Part shown: positions 44,029 through 52,692 of the stretch, piece by piece
Numbering within the stretch: the stretch's first letter is position 1
Layout: the number at the start of each line of letters is the position of its first letter
Source of the DNA: Ruminococcus sp. OA3
GTDB taxonomy: Bacteria; Bacillota; Clostridia; Lachnospirales; Lachnospiraceae
NCBI RefSeq assembly: GCF_022440845.1
Contig: NZ_JAKNTO010000001.1
Location: 1,178,001 to 1,242,000, forward strand
Length of the DNA: 64,000 nt
Reading direction: 5' to 3'
The notes under the pieces: model-generated
Told to the model about the DNA's origin: nothing
What the model saw: only the letters and a program-made list of their open reading frames with translations
Databases searched by the model: none
Made by a program: the position numbers and the translations under genes

Positions 44029-44988
44029 ATGGCAGAACATTTAATTGAAGTAAAAAATCTGCAAAAATACTTTCCGACCGCGCATGGAATGTTACATGCA
44101 GTAGATAATGTTAATCTGACGATTGAAAGGGGAAAAACATTAGGTGTTGTTGGTGAGTCGGGCTGCGGAAAATCAACATTGGGAAGAACACTAATTCATC
44201 TTCTGGAGAGTACCGGCGGTAATATCTATTTTAAGGGTGAAGATGTCACTCATTTAAACAGAAAAAAATTAAAAAAAATAAGAGAGCAGATGCAAATTAT
44301 TTTCCAGGATCCATATTCTTCGATTGACCCGAGAAAAACAATCCGTGAAACTGTTATGGAACCAATGAAAATATCGGGGAAAATGTCCAAAAAAGAAATC
44401 AATGAGGCAACAGATGCACTGGTGGAACTGGTTGGTATTGACCAGCGATTGGCAAGTGCATATCCTCATGAGCTGGACGGCGGCAGAAGGCAGCGTGTTG
44501 GGATCGCCAGAGCTCTTGCTTTGAATCCTAAGTTTATCGTTTGTGATGAGCCGGTTTCAGCTTTGGATGTATCGATTCAGGCACAGGTATTGAACCTGTT
44601 AAAGAAATTGCAGAAAGAAAAAGGATATACATATATGTTTGTAACACATGACCTTTCTGTAGTGAGACATATTTCGGATGATATTTGTGTTATGTATCTT
44701 GGACAGGTAGTTGAGAAAAGTTCAACGAAAGAATTATTTGAAAAACCGATTCATCCATATACACAGGCTCTGCTCAACGCAATTCCGGAAGCGGATGTGC
44801 ATAAAACAAAAAAAATTGAAATTTTGAAAGGAGAAATAACTTCCCCGATTGATCCGAAACCAGGATGTAGATTTGCTGCAAGATGCAAATATGTGGCCAA
44901 ACAATGTCGGCAGCCGCAGGTATTGGAAGCGATTTCAGAAGGACATTTTGTTTCTTGCTGCAGAGCTCGAGAATTAAGTTTCAAGTGA
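44029..44988 (+). CDS. Oligopeptide ABC transporter ATPase, DppF type
   Basis: 319 aa: Walker A GESGCGKST, QDPYSSIDPRKTI, signature LDGGRRQRVGIARA, Walker B FIVCDEPVSALDVS and C-terminal cysteine cluster CRFAARCKYVAKQC. The signature has LDGG rather than LSGG, as in many clostridial DppF proteins. It forms the ATPase heterodimer with the preceding gene. Confidence 0.95.
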   Translation: MAEHLIEVKNLQKYFPTAHGMLHAVDNVNLTIERGKTLGVVGESGCGKSTLGRTLIHLLESTGGNIYFKGEDVTHLNRKKLKKIREQMQIIFQDPYSSIDPRKTIRETVMEPMKISGKMSKKEINEATDALVELVGIDQRLASAYPHELDGGRRQRVGIARALALNPKFIVCDEPVSALDVSIQAQVLNLLKKLQKEKGYTYMFVTHDLSVVRHISDDICVMYLGQVVEKSSTKELFEKPIHPYTQALLNAIPEADVHKTKKIEILKGEITSPIDPKPGCRFAARCKYVAKQCRQPQVLEAISEGHFVSCCRARELSFK

Positions 44989-45023
44989 CTTCTGGCAAAT
45001 GATTAAAAATTGGAGAAAGAAAA

Positions 45024-45509
45024 ATGACATATCAGGTTCATACAATTAAATTCATTATATTTCTATTAACAGGAATCGTTCTGTGTGGATGTGCAGTGCA
45101 GTCGTTTTTATTAAGCTATCCGTTAGTAGGTATGCTGTTAGCTATGCTGGCGTTATTTTATCTGGGAATTTCATTCTTTTCAGCAGGGGCATTTGTGACG
45201 GTTAATGAAGACGGTGTTCGTCTGCATGCCCTGGGGATTACTTTAAAAAAATTTCGTTGGGATGATATCAAAGAGGTGGGCATTGCAGGAACAAAGGTGT
45301 TTAACAGAAAAAAGAAGGAAAAGTGCGGAAGCGTTTATTTCTATTTTTGCAAAAAAGAGATGAACGATGAAGAGAGATTTGACATGTGTTTAAAGTGGCC
45401 TCCAACAGCGTGTATTTATCTACACTTTGATAATAGGAAGTTTGATTACATACAGTCAAAATGGAATAAAAAAATAGTTACTTATAATGTTGGCAATCTT
45501 ATGATTTAA
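45024..45509 (+). CDS. Membrane protein with PH-like domain
   Basis: 161 aa. Two helices near the N-terminus (residues 8-28 and 33-55) are followed by a short beta-rich domain (VNEDGVRLHALGITLKKFRWDDIKEVGIAG) that looks like bacterial PH-like domains, ending in basic and aromatic residues. Function is not known. It lies 35 bases after DppF, before a terminator, so it is probably the last gene of that operon. Confidence 0.6.
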   Translation: MTYQVHTIKFIIFLLTGIVLCGCAVQSFLLSYPLVGMLLAMLALFYLGISFFSAGAFVTVNEDGVRLHALGITLKKFRWDDIKEVGIAGTKVFNRKKKEKCGSVYFYFCKKEMNDEERFDMCLKWPPTACIYLHFDNRKFDYIQSKWNKKIVTYNVGNLMI

Positions 45510-45514
45510 AGGAG

Positions 45515-45545
45515 AAGAGCAGTCCGAAAGGACTGTTCTTTTTTG
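45515..45545 (+). terminator. Terminator of the oligopeptide-importer operon
   Basis: AAGAGCAGTCC (45515-45525) pairs with GGACTGTTCTT (45530-45540), with one G-T wobble, followed by TTTT. Confidence 0.9.
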
Positions 45546-45600
45546 CAATCCCTACAATTTTCATACTAGAATTTTGTAAACTTTTCTTACATGGATATTC

Positions 45601-45629
45601 TTGACAGTTAAGCTTGGAGAACGTAAGAT
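45601..45629 (+). promoter_or_regulatory. Promoter of the PfkB gene
   Basis: TTGACA (45601-45606), 17-base spacer, TAAGAT (45624-45629). The start site near 45636 is followed by four operator half-sites (45646-45702). Confidence 0.75.
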
Positions 45630-45645
45630 AGAAAACAATAAATGA

Positions 45646-45702
45646 ATTGCGAATATAAATAAATCGCAATAAAATAATTTGCGAAAATTAAAATAACGCA
45701 AA
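45646..45702. promoter_or_regulatory. Array of TTGCGA/TCGCAA operator half-sites, leader of the PfkB gene
   Basis: Half-sites in alternating orientation: ATTGCGA (45646-45652), TCGCAAT (45664-45670), TTTGCGA (45678-45684) and ACGCAAA (45696-45702). Core starts are 15-17 bp apart. The last one touches the ribosome-binding site (AAAGGAGGAG, 45701-45710). The same motif recurs at 46666-46704. A DeoR-type repressor binding cooperatively is the likely reader. Confidence 0.7.
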
Positions 45703-45714
45703 AGGAGGAGAGGC

Positions 45715-46623
45715 ATGATTTACACAGTAACATTTAATCCCGCGCTGGACTACATTATTTCTGTACCTGATCTTCAGATGGGAAAGACGAATCGCACATC
45801 CGCTGAGCAGATGTATCCAGGCGGGAAAGGGATCAATGTTTCGATTGTGCTGAAAAATCTGGGCTTTGAAAGTACCGCACTTGGATTTGCGGCAGGTTTT
45901 GTGGGCCGGGAAATACAAAAAAAGCTAGCGGTTCAGGGGATCTCCGCCCGGTTTATCTATCTCGATCAGGGCTGCTCACGGATAAATGTCAAACTGAAAG
46001 ACTACGACGGGATGGAAATCAACGGGAAAGGGCCGGTCATCAGCCCGGATCACCTCAAGCAGCTGTTTGACCAGCTTGATGTTCTGACGGAAAAAGACAT
46101 GCTGGTGCTGGCGGGAAGTATTCCTGACAGCATACCTGATACGATATATCGTGATATCATGAAGCGCCTGGCACCCAAACAGATTCCTGTTGTGGTGGAT
46201 GCATCCGGAAAATTGCTGCAGGAGGTACTTTTATATCATCCGTTCCTGGTAAAACCAAACCATCATGAACTGGGCGAGCTTTTTGGCGTGGAGCTGTCCA
46301 CCAGGCAAGAAGTCATTCCATATGCAAAAAAACTCAGAGAACGCGGGGCGTCCAATGTGCTGGTTTCCATGTCAAAAGAAGGGGCGGTGCTGGCTGATGC
46401 CAACGGGGGTATTCACTCGTCACCGGCACCCGCAGGCAGACTGGTGAATGCGGTGGGGGCGGGCGATTCCATGGTGGCTGGATTTCTGGCAGGATGGCTG
46501 GAGCAACACTCTTATGAACACGCCTTCCGGATGGGTCTGGCGGCCGGGAGTGCCAGTGCATTTTCAGAGCAGCTTACCACAAGAGAGGAAGCAGAAAGTC
46601 TGTATGAACAATTGAAAGCATAA
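45715..46623 (+). CDS. PfkB-family sugar-phosphate kinase (1-phosphofructokinase/tagatose-6-phosphate kinase type)
   Basis: 302 aa. MIYTVTFNPALDYIISVPDL and the sugar-binding PGGKGINVSIVLKNLG loop place it in the FruK/LacC branch; the anion hole and catalytic Asp are in NAVGAGDSMVAGFLAGW. It phosphorylates a ketose monophosphate to the bisphosphate that an aldolase splits. A class II aldolase is encoded at 52693, so the pair probably gives the lower part of the pathway. No fructose PTS gene is nearby, which argues against a standard fru operon. Confidence 0.88.
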   Translation: MIYTVTFNPALDYIISVPDLQMGKTNRTSAEQMYPGGKGINVSIVLKNLGFESTALGFAAGFVGREIQKKLAVQGISARFIYLDQGCSRINVKLKDYDGMEINGKGPVISPDHLKQLFDQLDVLTEKDMLVLAGSIPDSIPDTIYRDIMKRLAPKQIPVVVDASGKLLQEVLLYHPFLVKPNHHELGELFGVELSTRQEVIPYAKKLRERGASNVLVSMSKEGAVLADANGGIHSSPAPAGRLVNAVGAGDSMVAGFLAGWLEQHSYEHAFRMGLAAGSASAFSEQLTTREEAESLYEQLKA

Positions 46624-46665
46624 AAAGCTACAAAAAACAAGTTAAAATATTGGTTAAATCATAGA

Positions 46666-46720
46666 ATCGCAATATATAAGCTTGCGATAAATTGACAATC
46701 GCAATAGTGTGTGATATAGT
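46666..46720 (+). promoter_or_regulatory. Promoter with regularly spaced operator half-sites for the URO-D/ABC operon
   Basis: TTGACA (46692-46697), 17-base spacer, TATAGT (46715-46720). Half-sites ATCGCAA (46666), TTGCGAT (46682) and ATCGCAA (46698) begin exactly 16 bp apart; the third lies in the promoter spacer, directly after the -35, so binding would exclude RNA polymerase. Confidence 0.78.
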
Positions 46721-46774
46721 CTAAACATAAACAAAGCGAACACGGAGAATATCACAAACGGGAGGAACGCAGGA

Positions 46775-47827
46775 ATGAATTCATATGAAAGAGCGATCAC
46801 TGTATTGAACGGAGAAATACCTGACAGGGTTCCGTCATTCGAACTTCTCATTGATCCGAAGGTAATACGCGGAATCATCGGGACGGACAGTTATCCGGAT
46901 CTCTGCGATGAGCTGGACATTGATCTGGTAATATCACAGACCCCATCCAAACTGTACCGGGAGGAATGCATCGACAGAGAAAAACAGATTGTCCGCAACG
47001 AGTGGGGCATCATGCGGCAGTACAATGGGGAGGTAGTGTCACATCCGCTGCATGGTCCCATTGAGACCCTGGAGGACGCGATGAATTATGTGGCGCCGGA
47101 CCCCATGGATGATTACCGCTTCGATTACCTGCGGGAGCTGGTCAAAAGATTTAAAGGGAAACGGTTGATCGGTTTTCATCTTCATGATGGATTTAATTAC
47201 AGTTATTACCTGAGCAGCATGCAGGATATGATGTGCAATCTGATTGAAGAACCGGAGCTGGTCCACCGGCTGGTGGACCTTTCTGTGGAACATAACCTGA
47301 AGCTGGCGGAAAAAGCACTGGATATCGGAGCGGACTTCATATTGAGCGGTGATGATTACGGGTCAAAGACCAGTCTGCTGGTATCCAAGCAGCATTTTGA
47401 TGAATTTTTCCTGCCGGGCCTGAAGAAGATCTGTGATTACGTGACAGGACGAGGCGCATACATGTTGAAACACTGCTGTGGAAACATCAATCCGCTGATC
47501 AGTGATCTGGTGGACTTCGGCATCAGAGGAATGCATCCGCTGGACGAGAATTCCGGTATCGATCAGATTGAGGTCAAGAAAAAGTTTCCAAAGCTGATCG
47601 TCATGGGTGCGGTGGACTGCGATGAGCCGCTGACTGACTATACGCCGCAGCAGATGGAAACGTATGTAAAGGGTATCCTGAAAACACATGCACCGGGCGG
47701 GAGATATATCTGTGCCACCAGCAACAGCGTTCATTCTTCTGCAAAACCGGAAAACTTTGTAGCCATGCAGCATGCAATTCACAAATATGGACGTTACCTG
47801 CCAGGTGGAGCACTGGACTGGGAATAA
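46775..47827 (+). CDS. Uroporphyrinogen decarboxylase-fold protein, methyltransferase-like
   Basis: 350-aa TIM-barrel protein of the URO-D superfamily, GGAGGAACGC before ATG 46775. It is not a haem enzyme by context and lacks the usual N-terminal substrate-binding RP-Arg block of HemE. Instead it keeps the zinc-ligand pattern of corrinoid/CoM methyltransferases (MtaA/MtbA group): His233-C234-C235-G-N in MLKHCCGNINPL and a late Cys313 in YICATSN. It is the first gene of an operon with a sugar ABC importer. Possible roles are demethylation of an O-methylated sugar or polyol, or another zinc-dependent transfer; no corrinoid protein is encoded nearby. Confidence 0.8.
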   Translation: MNSYERAITVLNGEIPDRVPSFELLIDPKVIRGIIGTDSYPDLCDELDIDLVISQTPSKLYREECIDREKQIVRNEWGIMRQYNGEVVSHPLHGPIETLEDAMNYVAPDPMDDYRFDYLRELVKRFKGKRLIGFHLHDGFNYSYYLSSMQDMMCNLIEEPELVHRLVDLSVEHNLKLAEKALDIGADFILSGDDYGSKTSLLVSKQHFDEFFLPGLKKICDYVTGRGAYMLKHCCGNINPLISDLVDFGIRGMHPLDENSGIDQIEVKKKFPKLIVMGAVDCDEPLTDYTPQQMETYVKGILKTHAPGGRYICATSNSVHSSAKPENFVAMQHAIHKYGRYLPGGALDWE

Positions 47828-47847
47828 GAGAAGGAGGATCATAGCAA

Positions 47848-48999
47848 ATGAAAAATTACAAACGGGTATTGGCAATGGTATGTGCCGGATTAATGGGAAT
47901 CTCAATGATGGGATGCGGCGGTGACACATCTTCAAAAAGTACAGAGGCGGAGGTGACACCAGATTCCGACGACGAAGAAACAGTTTCAGCAGCCGGGGAA
48001 GATGAGATATCCAGTGATAAGAAATTTAAAATAGGTATCCAGATGAAGACATTGGACAGCGGTTTTTTTGTTACCCTTGCTGAAGAATTTACCTCCCGGA
48101 TAGAAGAACTGGGATGGGAAGCTACTGTAGCAAATGCGGATTCTGACACCATGAAGGAATCGGGGAATATGGATACGTTTATCACGCAGGGATATGATCT
48201 GATCTTTATCGATCCATACGAGACGGAGGGCTGTGTGGAGGCAATCAACCGGGCAGTAGATGCCGGGATTCCGGTGATCTGTATGGATAACTCATGCGGT
48301 GAGGCTGCCAAGGTGGTTTCTATTGTATATCCCAGCAATGTGAAAAATGGTCTTCTGTGCGGCAGCTGGGTGGCGGCCAACAGGTTTGAGGCGGATGAAC
48401 AGATTAATTCGGTATGTATGGGCGGCCAAAAAGACCTGGAAGCGGCGAGAGAACGGCGCATGGGCTTTATCGCCGGTATCCTGATGGAAAGACTGGACCT
48501 TACAGAAGACGAGGCAATTGAAATGGGAACTGCCATGGAAAAAGAAGTCATTGCAAAGGGCTCTGCGGTTAATGAAGATGCAAAATTCAGTGTGGGCGGA
48601 ATCGGCTGGGGAGCTTATACTTCAAACGGCGGTCTTGATGCAGCAGAAGACCTGGTAGTTGCCAACCCTGATATGAATCTGATGTTTGGTGAAAACGACG
48701 CGATGCTTCTGGGAGCCATGACTGCGATCGAAAATGCAGGCCTGTCTGACCAGGTGATTCTGGCTGCTGATGCGGATGGACAAAAAGAGGCGCTGGAGCT
48801 TATTAAGAAGGGTACTAATTACGCATGCACCGGAAATAACCAGCCGGGTGCAACGGCTGAAGCTGCCATGGAGATTGCCGTTGATATTCTGGTGAACGGT
48901 GCGGATCCCACAAGCTTTGACAGAGTAACTCTAACGAATCCTGCCTGCATTAATCCGGAGAATGTAGACGAGTATTACGACCCGGATTCAGCGTTCTAA
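47848..48999 (+). CDS. Sugar-binding lipoprotein of an Rbs-type ABC importer
   Basis: 383 aa, AAGGAGGATC before ATG 47848. Lipobox SMMGC near residue 23, then a Ser/Thr/Glu-rich linker and a type I periplasmic-binding fold (KIGIQMKTLDSGFFVTLAEEF; DLIFIDPYETEGCVEAINRAVDAGIPVICMDN; NLMFGENDAMLLGAMTAIENAG). It captures the sugar or polyol for the ATPase and permease that follow. Confidence 0.93.
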   Translation: MKNYKRVLAMVCAGLMGISMMGCGGDTSSKSTEAEVTPDSDDEETVSAAGEDEISSDKKFKIGIQMKTLDSGFFVTLAEEFTSRIEELGWEATVANADSDTMKESGNMDTFITQGYDLIFIDPYETEGCVEAINRAVDAGIPVICMDNSCGEAAKVVSIVYPSNVKNGLLCGSWVAANRFEADEQINSVCMGGQKDLEAARERRMGFIAGILMERLDLTEDEAIEMGTAMEKEVIAKGSAVNEDAKFSVGGIGWGAYTSNGGLDAAEDLVVANPDMNLMFGENDAMLLGAMTAIENAGLSDQVILAADADGQKEALELIKKGTNYACTGNNQPGATAEAAMEIAVDILVNGADPTSFDRVTLTNPACINPENVDEYYDPDSAF

Positions 49000-49005
49000 A
49001 GCCTG

Positions 49006-49048
49006 AAAGTGTCTGGAATCTTCTGAATGAGGTTTCAGACACTTTTTC
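49006..49048 (+). terminator. Intra-operon hairpin after the sugar-binding gene
   Basis: AAAGTGTCTG (49006-49015) pairs with CAGACACTTT (49036-49045), followed by TTC. It likely stops part of the transcripts, so that the binding protein is made in excess of the ATPase and permease. Confidence 0.75.
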
Positions 49049-49093
49049 AAAAATCAGATTCTTTCTATTCATTTTTGTGCAGGAGGAGACAAA

Positions 49094-50596
49094 ATGGATC
49101 AAGCGTTTCGAGTTAAGATGGTAGACATAAAAAAGCGCTTTGCAGGTGTTCAGGCGCTTGACGGAGCCGGGGTGCAGGTCCGGGCCGGGGAAATACATGC
49201 GCTTATAGGCGAGAACGGTGCGGGAAAATCAACCCTGATGAAAATATTGGCCGGAGCATTGAAAAGAGATAGCGGTGAAGTTTTCATCGACGGTCAGAAG
49301 ACAGAAATGCAGACGCCGAGGGATGCACACAGGCTGGGTATCGCAACCATTTATCAGGAGTTTATGCTGGCTCCCGATCTGACGGTGGCTGAGAATATTT
49401 TCATAGAAAATCTCACGTCGGGGAAGAAACTTATCAACTGGAAAACCCTGAATCAGTCAGCCAGGCAGCTTTTAGAAGAACTGGGTTTTGGAGAAATCGA
49501 CCCTTCGGCAAAAGTCAATACTCTGAGTGTCGCCTGTCAGCAGGTGGTAGAAATCTGCAAATCTCTGTCACAGAAGGTGAAGGTGCTGATTCTGGACGAA
49601 CCCACAGCAGTTTTAACGTTCAGAGAAATAGAGAAGCTGTTTACCCTTCTCAGGAGACTGAAGAAGGAGGGGGTAAGTATTATTTATATCTCCCATCGTC
49701 TGGAAGAGATCTTTCAGCTCTGTGATGAAATCACAGTCATGAAGGATGGATGCTTTGTAAAACAGGTAAAGACAGGGGATATCGACAAAGACCGACTGAT
49801 CAGCCTGATGGTGGGAAGAGATATCAAAGACATCTTTCCGAAACGTCAGAATGTCACGATAGGAGAGCCGGTCTTGGAGGTGAAGAATCTCTGTGCAGGC
49901 TCGCTGGTGAGGAATGTCAGCTTCACGCTGCATGCAGGAGAAGTACTGGGATTCTATGGCCTGGTGGGTGCCGGGAGAACTGAGACGATGAGAGCCGTAT
50001 TTGGTGCAGATGCACTGGAATCCGGAGAGATACTGCTGTTCGGAGAAAAAGTACGGTTTAAAAATCCCAGACAAGCCGTCAAAATGGGTCTGGGAATGGT
50101 TCCGGAGGATAGAAAAAAGCAGGGACTGATTTTGGATCAGAGCATCAGGGCCAATACCACGGTGACATCCATGCGGGATGTGCAGAATCGATTGCATGCC
50201 TTCGATCATAAAAAAGAATCGGAATATACGAAGGAGATTCTGGACAGTATCAACACAAAGTACGCCTCCATCAACCATAAAGTTTCACAGCTGAGCGGAG
50301 GAAATCAGCAGAAGGTGGCGCTCGCCAAATGGCTGGCCGCCGGGAGCAGGTGCATTATCTTTGATGAGCCGACACGCGGGGTTGATGTGGGGGCAAAAAC
50401 AGAGATTTACACCTGCATCAACCAGCTGGCTGCACAGGGAATCGGAATCGTGATGATTTCTTCCGAAATGCCGGAGCTCATGGGCATGAGCGATCATATC
50501 ATCGTCATGCGGCAGGGACAGGTGGCAGGCGAAATCAGCAGGGATGAATTTACGGAGAACAATATGATCAGACTGGCAATGGGAGGGATTCGGTAG
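49094..50596 (+). CDS. Sugar ABC importer ATPase, RbsA/MglA type
   Basis: 500 aa with two fused nucleotide-binding domains. The first has Walker A GENGAGKST, LSVACQQVVEICKSL as signature region and LILDEPTAVLT; the second has GLVGAGRTE in place of a standard Walker A, LSGGNQQKVALAKWL and IIFDEPTRGVDVGAK. This degenerate second Walker A is normal for RbsA/MglA proteins. Confidence 0.95.
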   Translation: MDQAFRVKMVDIKKRFAGVQALDGAGVQVRAGEIHALIGENGAGKSTLMKILAGALKRDSGEVFIDGQKTEMQTPRDAHRLGIATIYQEFMLAPDLTVAENIFIENLTSGKKLINWKTLNQSARQLLEELGFGEIDPSAKVNTLSVACQQVVEICKSLSQKVKVLILDEPTAVLTFREIEKLFTLLRRLKKEGVSIIYISHRLEEIFQLCDEITVMKDGCFVKQVKTGDIDKDRLISLMVGRDIKDIFPKRQNVTIGEPVLEVKNLCAGSLVRNVSFTLHAGEVLGFYGLVGAGRTETMRAVFGADALESGEILLFGEKVRFKNPRQAVKMGLGMVPEDRKKQGLILDQSIRANTTVTSMRDVQNRLHAFDHKKESEYTKEILDSINTKYASINHKVSQLSGGNQQKVALAKWLAAGSRCIIFDEPTRGVDVGAKTEIYTCINQLAAQGIGIVMISSEMPELMGMSDHIIVMRQGQVAGEISRDEFTENNMIRLAMGGIR

Positions 50597-50597
50597 T

Positions 50598-51566
50598 ATG
50601 TCAGAAAAAAATAAGACTTCATCAAAGATTTTAAATTTTATCGTCACTAACAATACATATTTTATTTTGGTATTACTGTTTGTGATCTGCAGTCTTGCGT
50701 CGGAGCACTTCCTGACGATGGCAAATCTCGTGAACATCTGCCAGCAGTATTCTGGAACAGTGATCGTATCCATCGGTATGCTGTTTGTGATTCTGACCGG
50801 AGGGATTGACCTGTCGGTTGGCTCCGTCATGGCTCTGGGCAGCGTTTTCTCAGCCTATGCCATGGTAGAACTGCATCTGCCGATTATTGTATCTGTGATT
50901 TTATCCATGATTCTCGGGACTGTCTGCGGACTGATCACCGGCATCCTGGTAGCGAAGGCAAAGATTGCGGCATTCGTGGCAAGCCTTGCGATGATGACCA
51001 TCTGCAGGGGGATTGCATACATGATCTCCAATGGCACACCCATTAACACGCCTGCAGGCTCCATCAGCAGGCTTGGCACAGCGAAACTGTTTCCATTTTT
51101 GACGTGGCTGACGGTAATTGCGATTATTGTGGTGGCTGCCAGCGGTTTTTGCCTTTATAAAACAGCGAGCGGGCGGACGGTCATCATGATCGGAAGCAAT
51201 CAGGAGGCCGTTCATCTGGCGGGTATCAGTGTAACGCCGCATCTGATTTCCGTCTATGCAATCTCTGGTTTCTGCTCGGCACTTGGGGGTGTCATTGCCA
51301 CATCGCGTACGGGCATCGGTTCCGGAGCGGTTGGACAGGGGCTGGAGCTGGACTGCATTGCCGCCTGCGTGATCGGCGGCGCTTCCTTAAGCGGAGGGTC
51401 CGGGTCTTCACTGAAAACAGTTGTGGGCGTACTTGTTCTGGCAATGATCGGAAACATTATGAATCTTCTGTCTGTGCCGTCTTATCCTCAGGATGTGATA
51501 AAAGGTATCATCATTATACTGGCTGTCCTGCTGCAGCAGGGAACGAGCAGAATTAATAAAAATTAA
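50598..51566 (+). CDS. Sugar ABC importer permease, RbsC type
   Basis: 322 aa, nine to ten helices, one base after the ATPase stop. SIGMLFVILTGGIDLSVGSVMALGS and the coupling loop EAVHLAGISVTPHLISVYAISGFCSALGGVIATSRTG are typical of RbsC. Confidence 0.95.
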   Translation: MSEKNKTSSKILNFIVTNNTYFILVLLFVICSLASEHFLTMANLVNICQQYSGTVIVSIGMLFVILTGGIDLSVGSVMALGSVFSAYAMVELHLPIIVSVILSMILGTVCGLITGILVAKAKIAAFVASLAMMTICRGIAYMISNGTPINTPAGSISRLGTAKLFPFLTWLTVIAIIVVAASGFCLYKTASGRTVIMIGSNQEAVHLAGISVTPHLISVYAISGFCSALGGVIATSRTGIGSGAVGQGLELDCIAACVIGGASLSGGSGSSLKTVVGVLVLAMIGNIMNLLSVPSYPQDVIKGIIIILAVLLQQGTSRINKN

Positions 51567-51587
51567 GAAAAGGAGAACTGTGTTGTT

Positions 51588-52652
51588 ATGAAAGGAACAA
51601 TGAAAGCTTTACGCATGTATGCACCGTATGATTTTCGTATAGATGAGATTCCGATTCCCGAAATCGGGCCGGAAGAGATTTTGATTAAGGTGGAAGGCTG
51701 CGGTATCTGTGCCGGGGATGTTAAGACACTTCATGGCGGTATCCGTGTGTGGGGAACCTCTCCCGAGACATGCAATATAGAAGCACCCGTGACCGGAGGC
51801 CACGAATTTGTGGGACGCGTGGTAGAATTTGGAGAAAAAGTGAAAGGTGTGAAAACAGGAGACCGGATGGTCTCAGAGCAGATCGTGCCCTGCCACGAAT
51901 GCAGATTCTGTAAGGCTGGCATTTATTCCATGTGTCAGCGCCATTATATCTATGGATTCCGCCAGGAGACCGCAGGAGGAATGGCGGAGTACATGAAATT
52001 TCATAAAAATGGAATTCATCATAAGCTTCCGGAAGGCATGACGGTGGAGCAGGGGGCGCTGATCGAGCCGCTTGCGTGTGCCATGCATGCGGTAGAGCGG
52101 GGTGGTATCGGGCACAACGATGTGGTAGTGATAAGCGGGCTGGGTGCAATCGGACTGGGAATGGTCAGCGTGGCCAGAAAGCTTGAGCCAAAGCTTCTGA
52201 TCGGCCTGGACCTGCGCCGTCAGCGCCTGGATAAGGCACTGGAATACGGAGCCGATCTGGTGCTGAATCCGCTGGAAACCGATGTGACTGCAAAGATTAA
52301 GGAACTTACGGACGGTTACGGCTGCGACGTGTACATCGAAGCATCCGGAAGTGAAAAAAGTGTACAACAGGGTCTTGCATCCATTCGATTCCGTGGAACG
52401 TATGTGCAGTTTGGTGTTTTTCCCGATGCGATAAGCGTGGACTGGAATGATATCGGAGACGGCAAGGAGATTACGATCAACGGTTCCCATCTGGGGCCCT
52501 ACTGCTATGAACCAGTGATCCGCGGAATTATGGACGGAAGCATCCATACGGAAGGTCTGATGTCCCATCAGTTTAAACTGGAGGACTGGAAGAAGGCGTT
52601 TGAAGTTGCAGAGAAGGATCCGGATGCTTACAAGGTAATGCTGGTACCGTGA
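51588..52652 (+). CDS. Zinc-dependent polyol dehydrogenase, erythritol/L-threitol dehydrogenase-like
   Basis: 354-aa medium-chain dehydrogenase. Catalytic zinc: Cys in GCGICAGDVKTLHG and GHEFVG His-Glu; structural zinc: four cysteines in PCHECRFCKAGIYSMC; NAD fold GLGAIGLGMVSVA. The late block ISVDWNDIGDGKEITINGSHLGPYCYEP is close to what I recall for erythritol/L-threitol dehydrogenases, but galactitol- and sorbitol-type enzymes are near relatives. It would oxidise the imported polyol to a ketose. Confidence 0.82.
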   Translation: MKGTMKALRMYAPYDFRIDEIPIPEIGPEEILIKVEGCGICAGDVKTLHGGIRVWGTSPETCNIEAPVTGGHEFVGRVVEFGEKVKGVKTGDRMVSEQIVPCHECRFCKAGIYSMCQRHYIYGFRQETAGGMAEYMKFHKNGIHHKLPEGMTVEQGALIEPLACAMHAVERGGIGHNDVVVISGLGAIGLGMVSVARKLEPKLLIGLDLRRQRLDKALEYGADLVLNPLETDVTAKIKELTDGYGCDVYIEASGSEKSVQQGLASIRFRGTYVQFGVFPDAISVDWNDIGDGKEITINGSHLGPYCYEPVIRGIMDGSIHTEGLMSHQFKLEDWKKAFEVAEKDPDAYKVMLVP

Positions 52653-52692
52653 GTTGTGGAAGGGACTGGTTTGGAAAGGCTAGGGTGAAAAA

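Noticed and set aside
45715-46623. Standard fru operon (FruR-FruK-FruA)
   Set aside because: No PTS permease is present; the kinase is followed by an ABC/URO-D/polyol cluster.
49613-50278. 221-aa minus-strand open frame
   Set aside because: Antisense to the well-defined RbsA-type ATPase gene.
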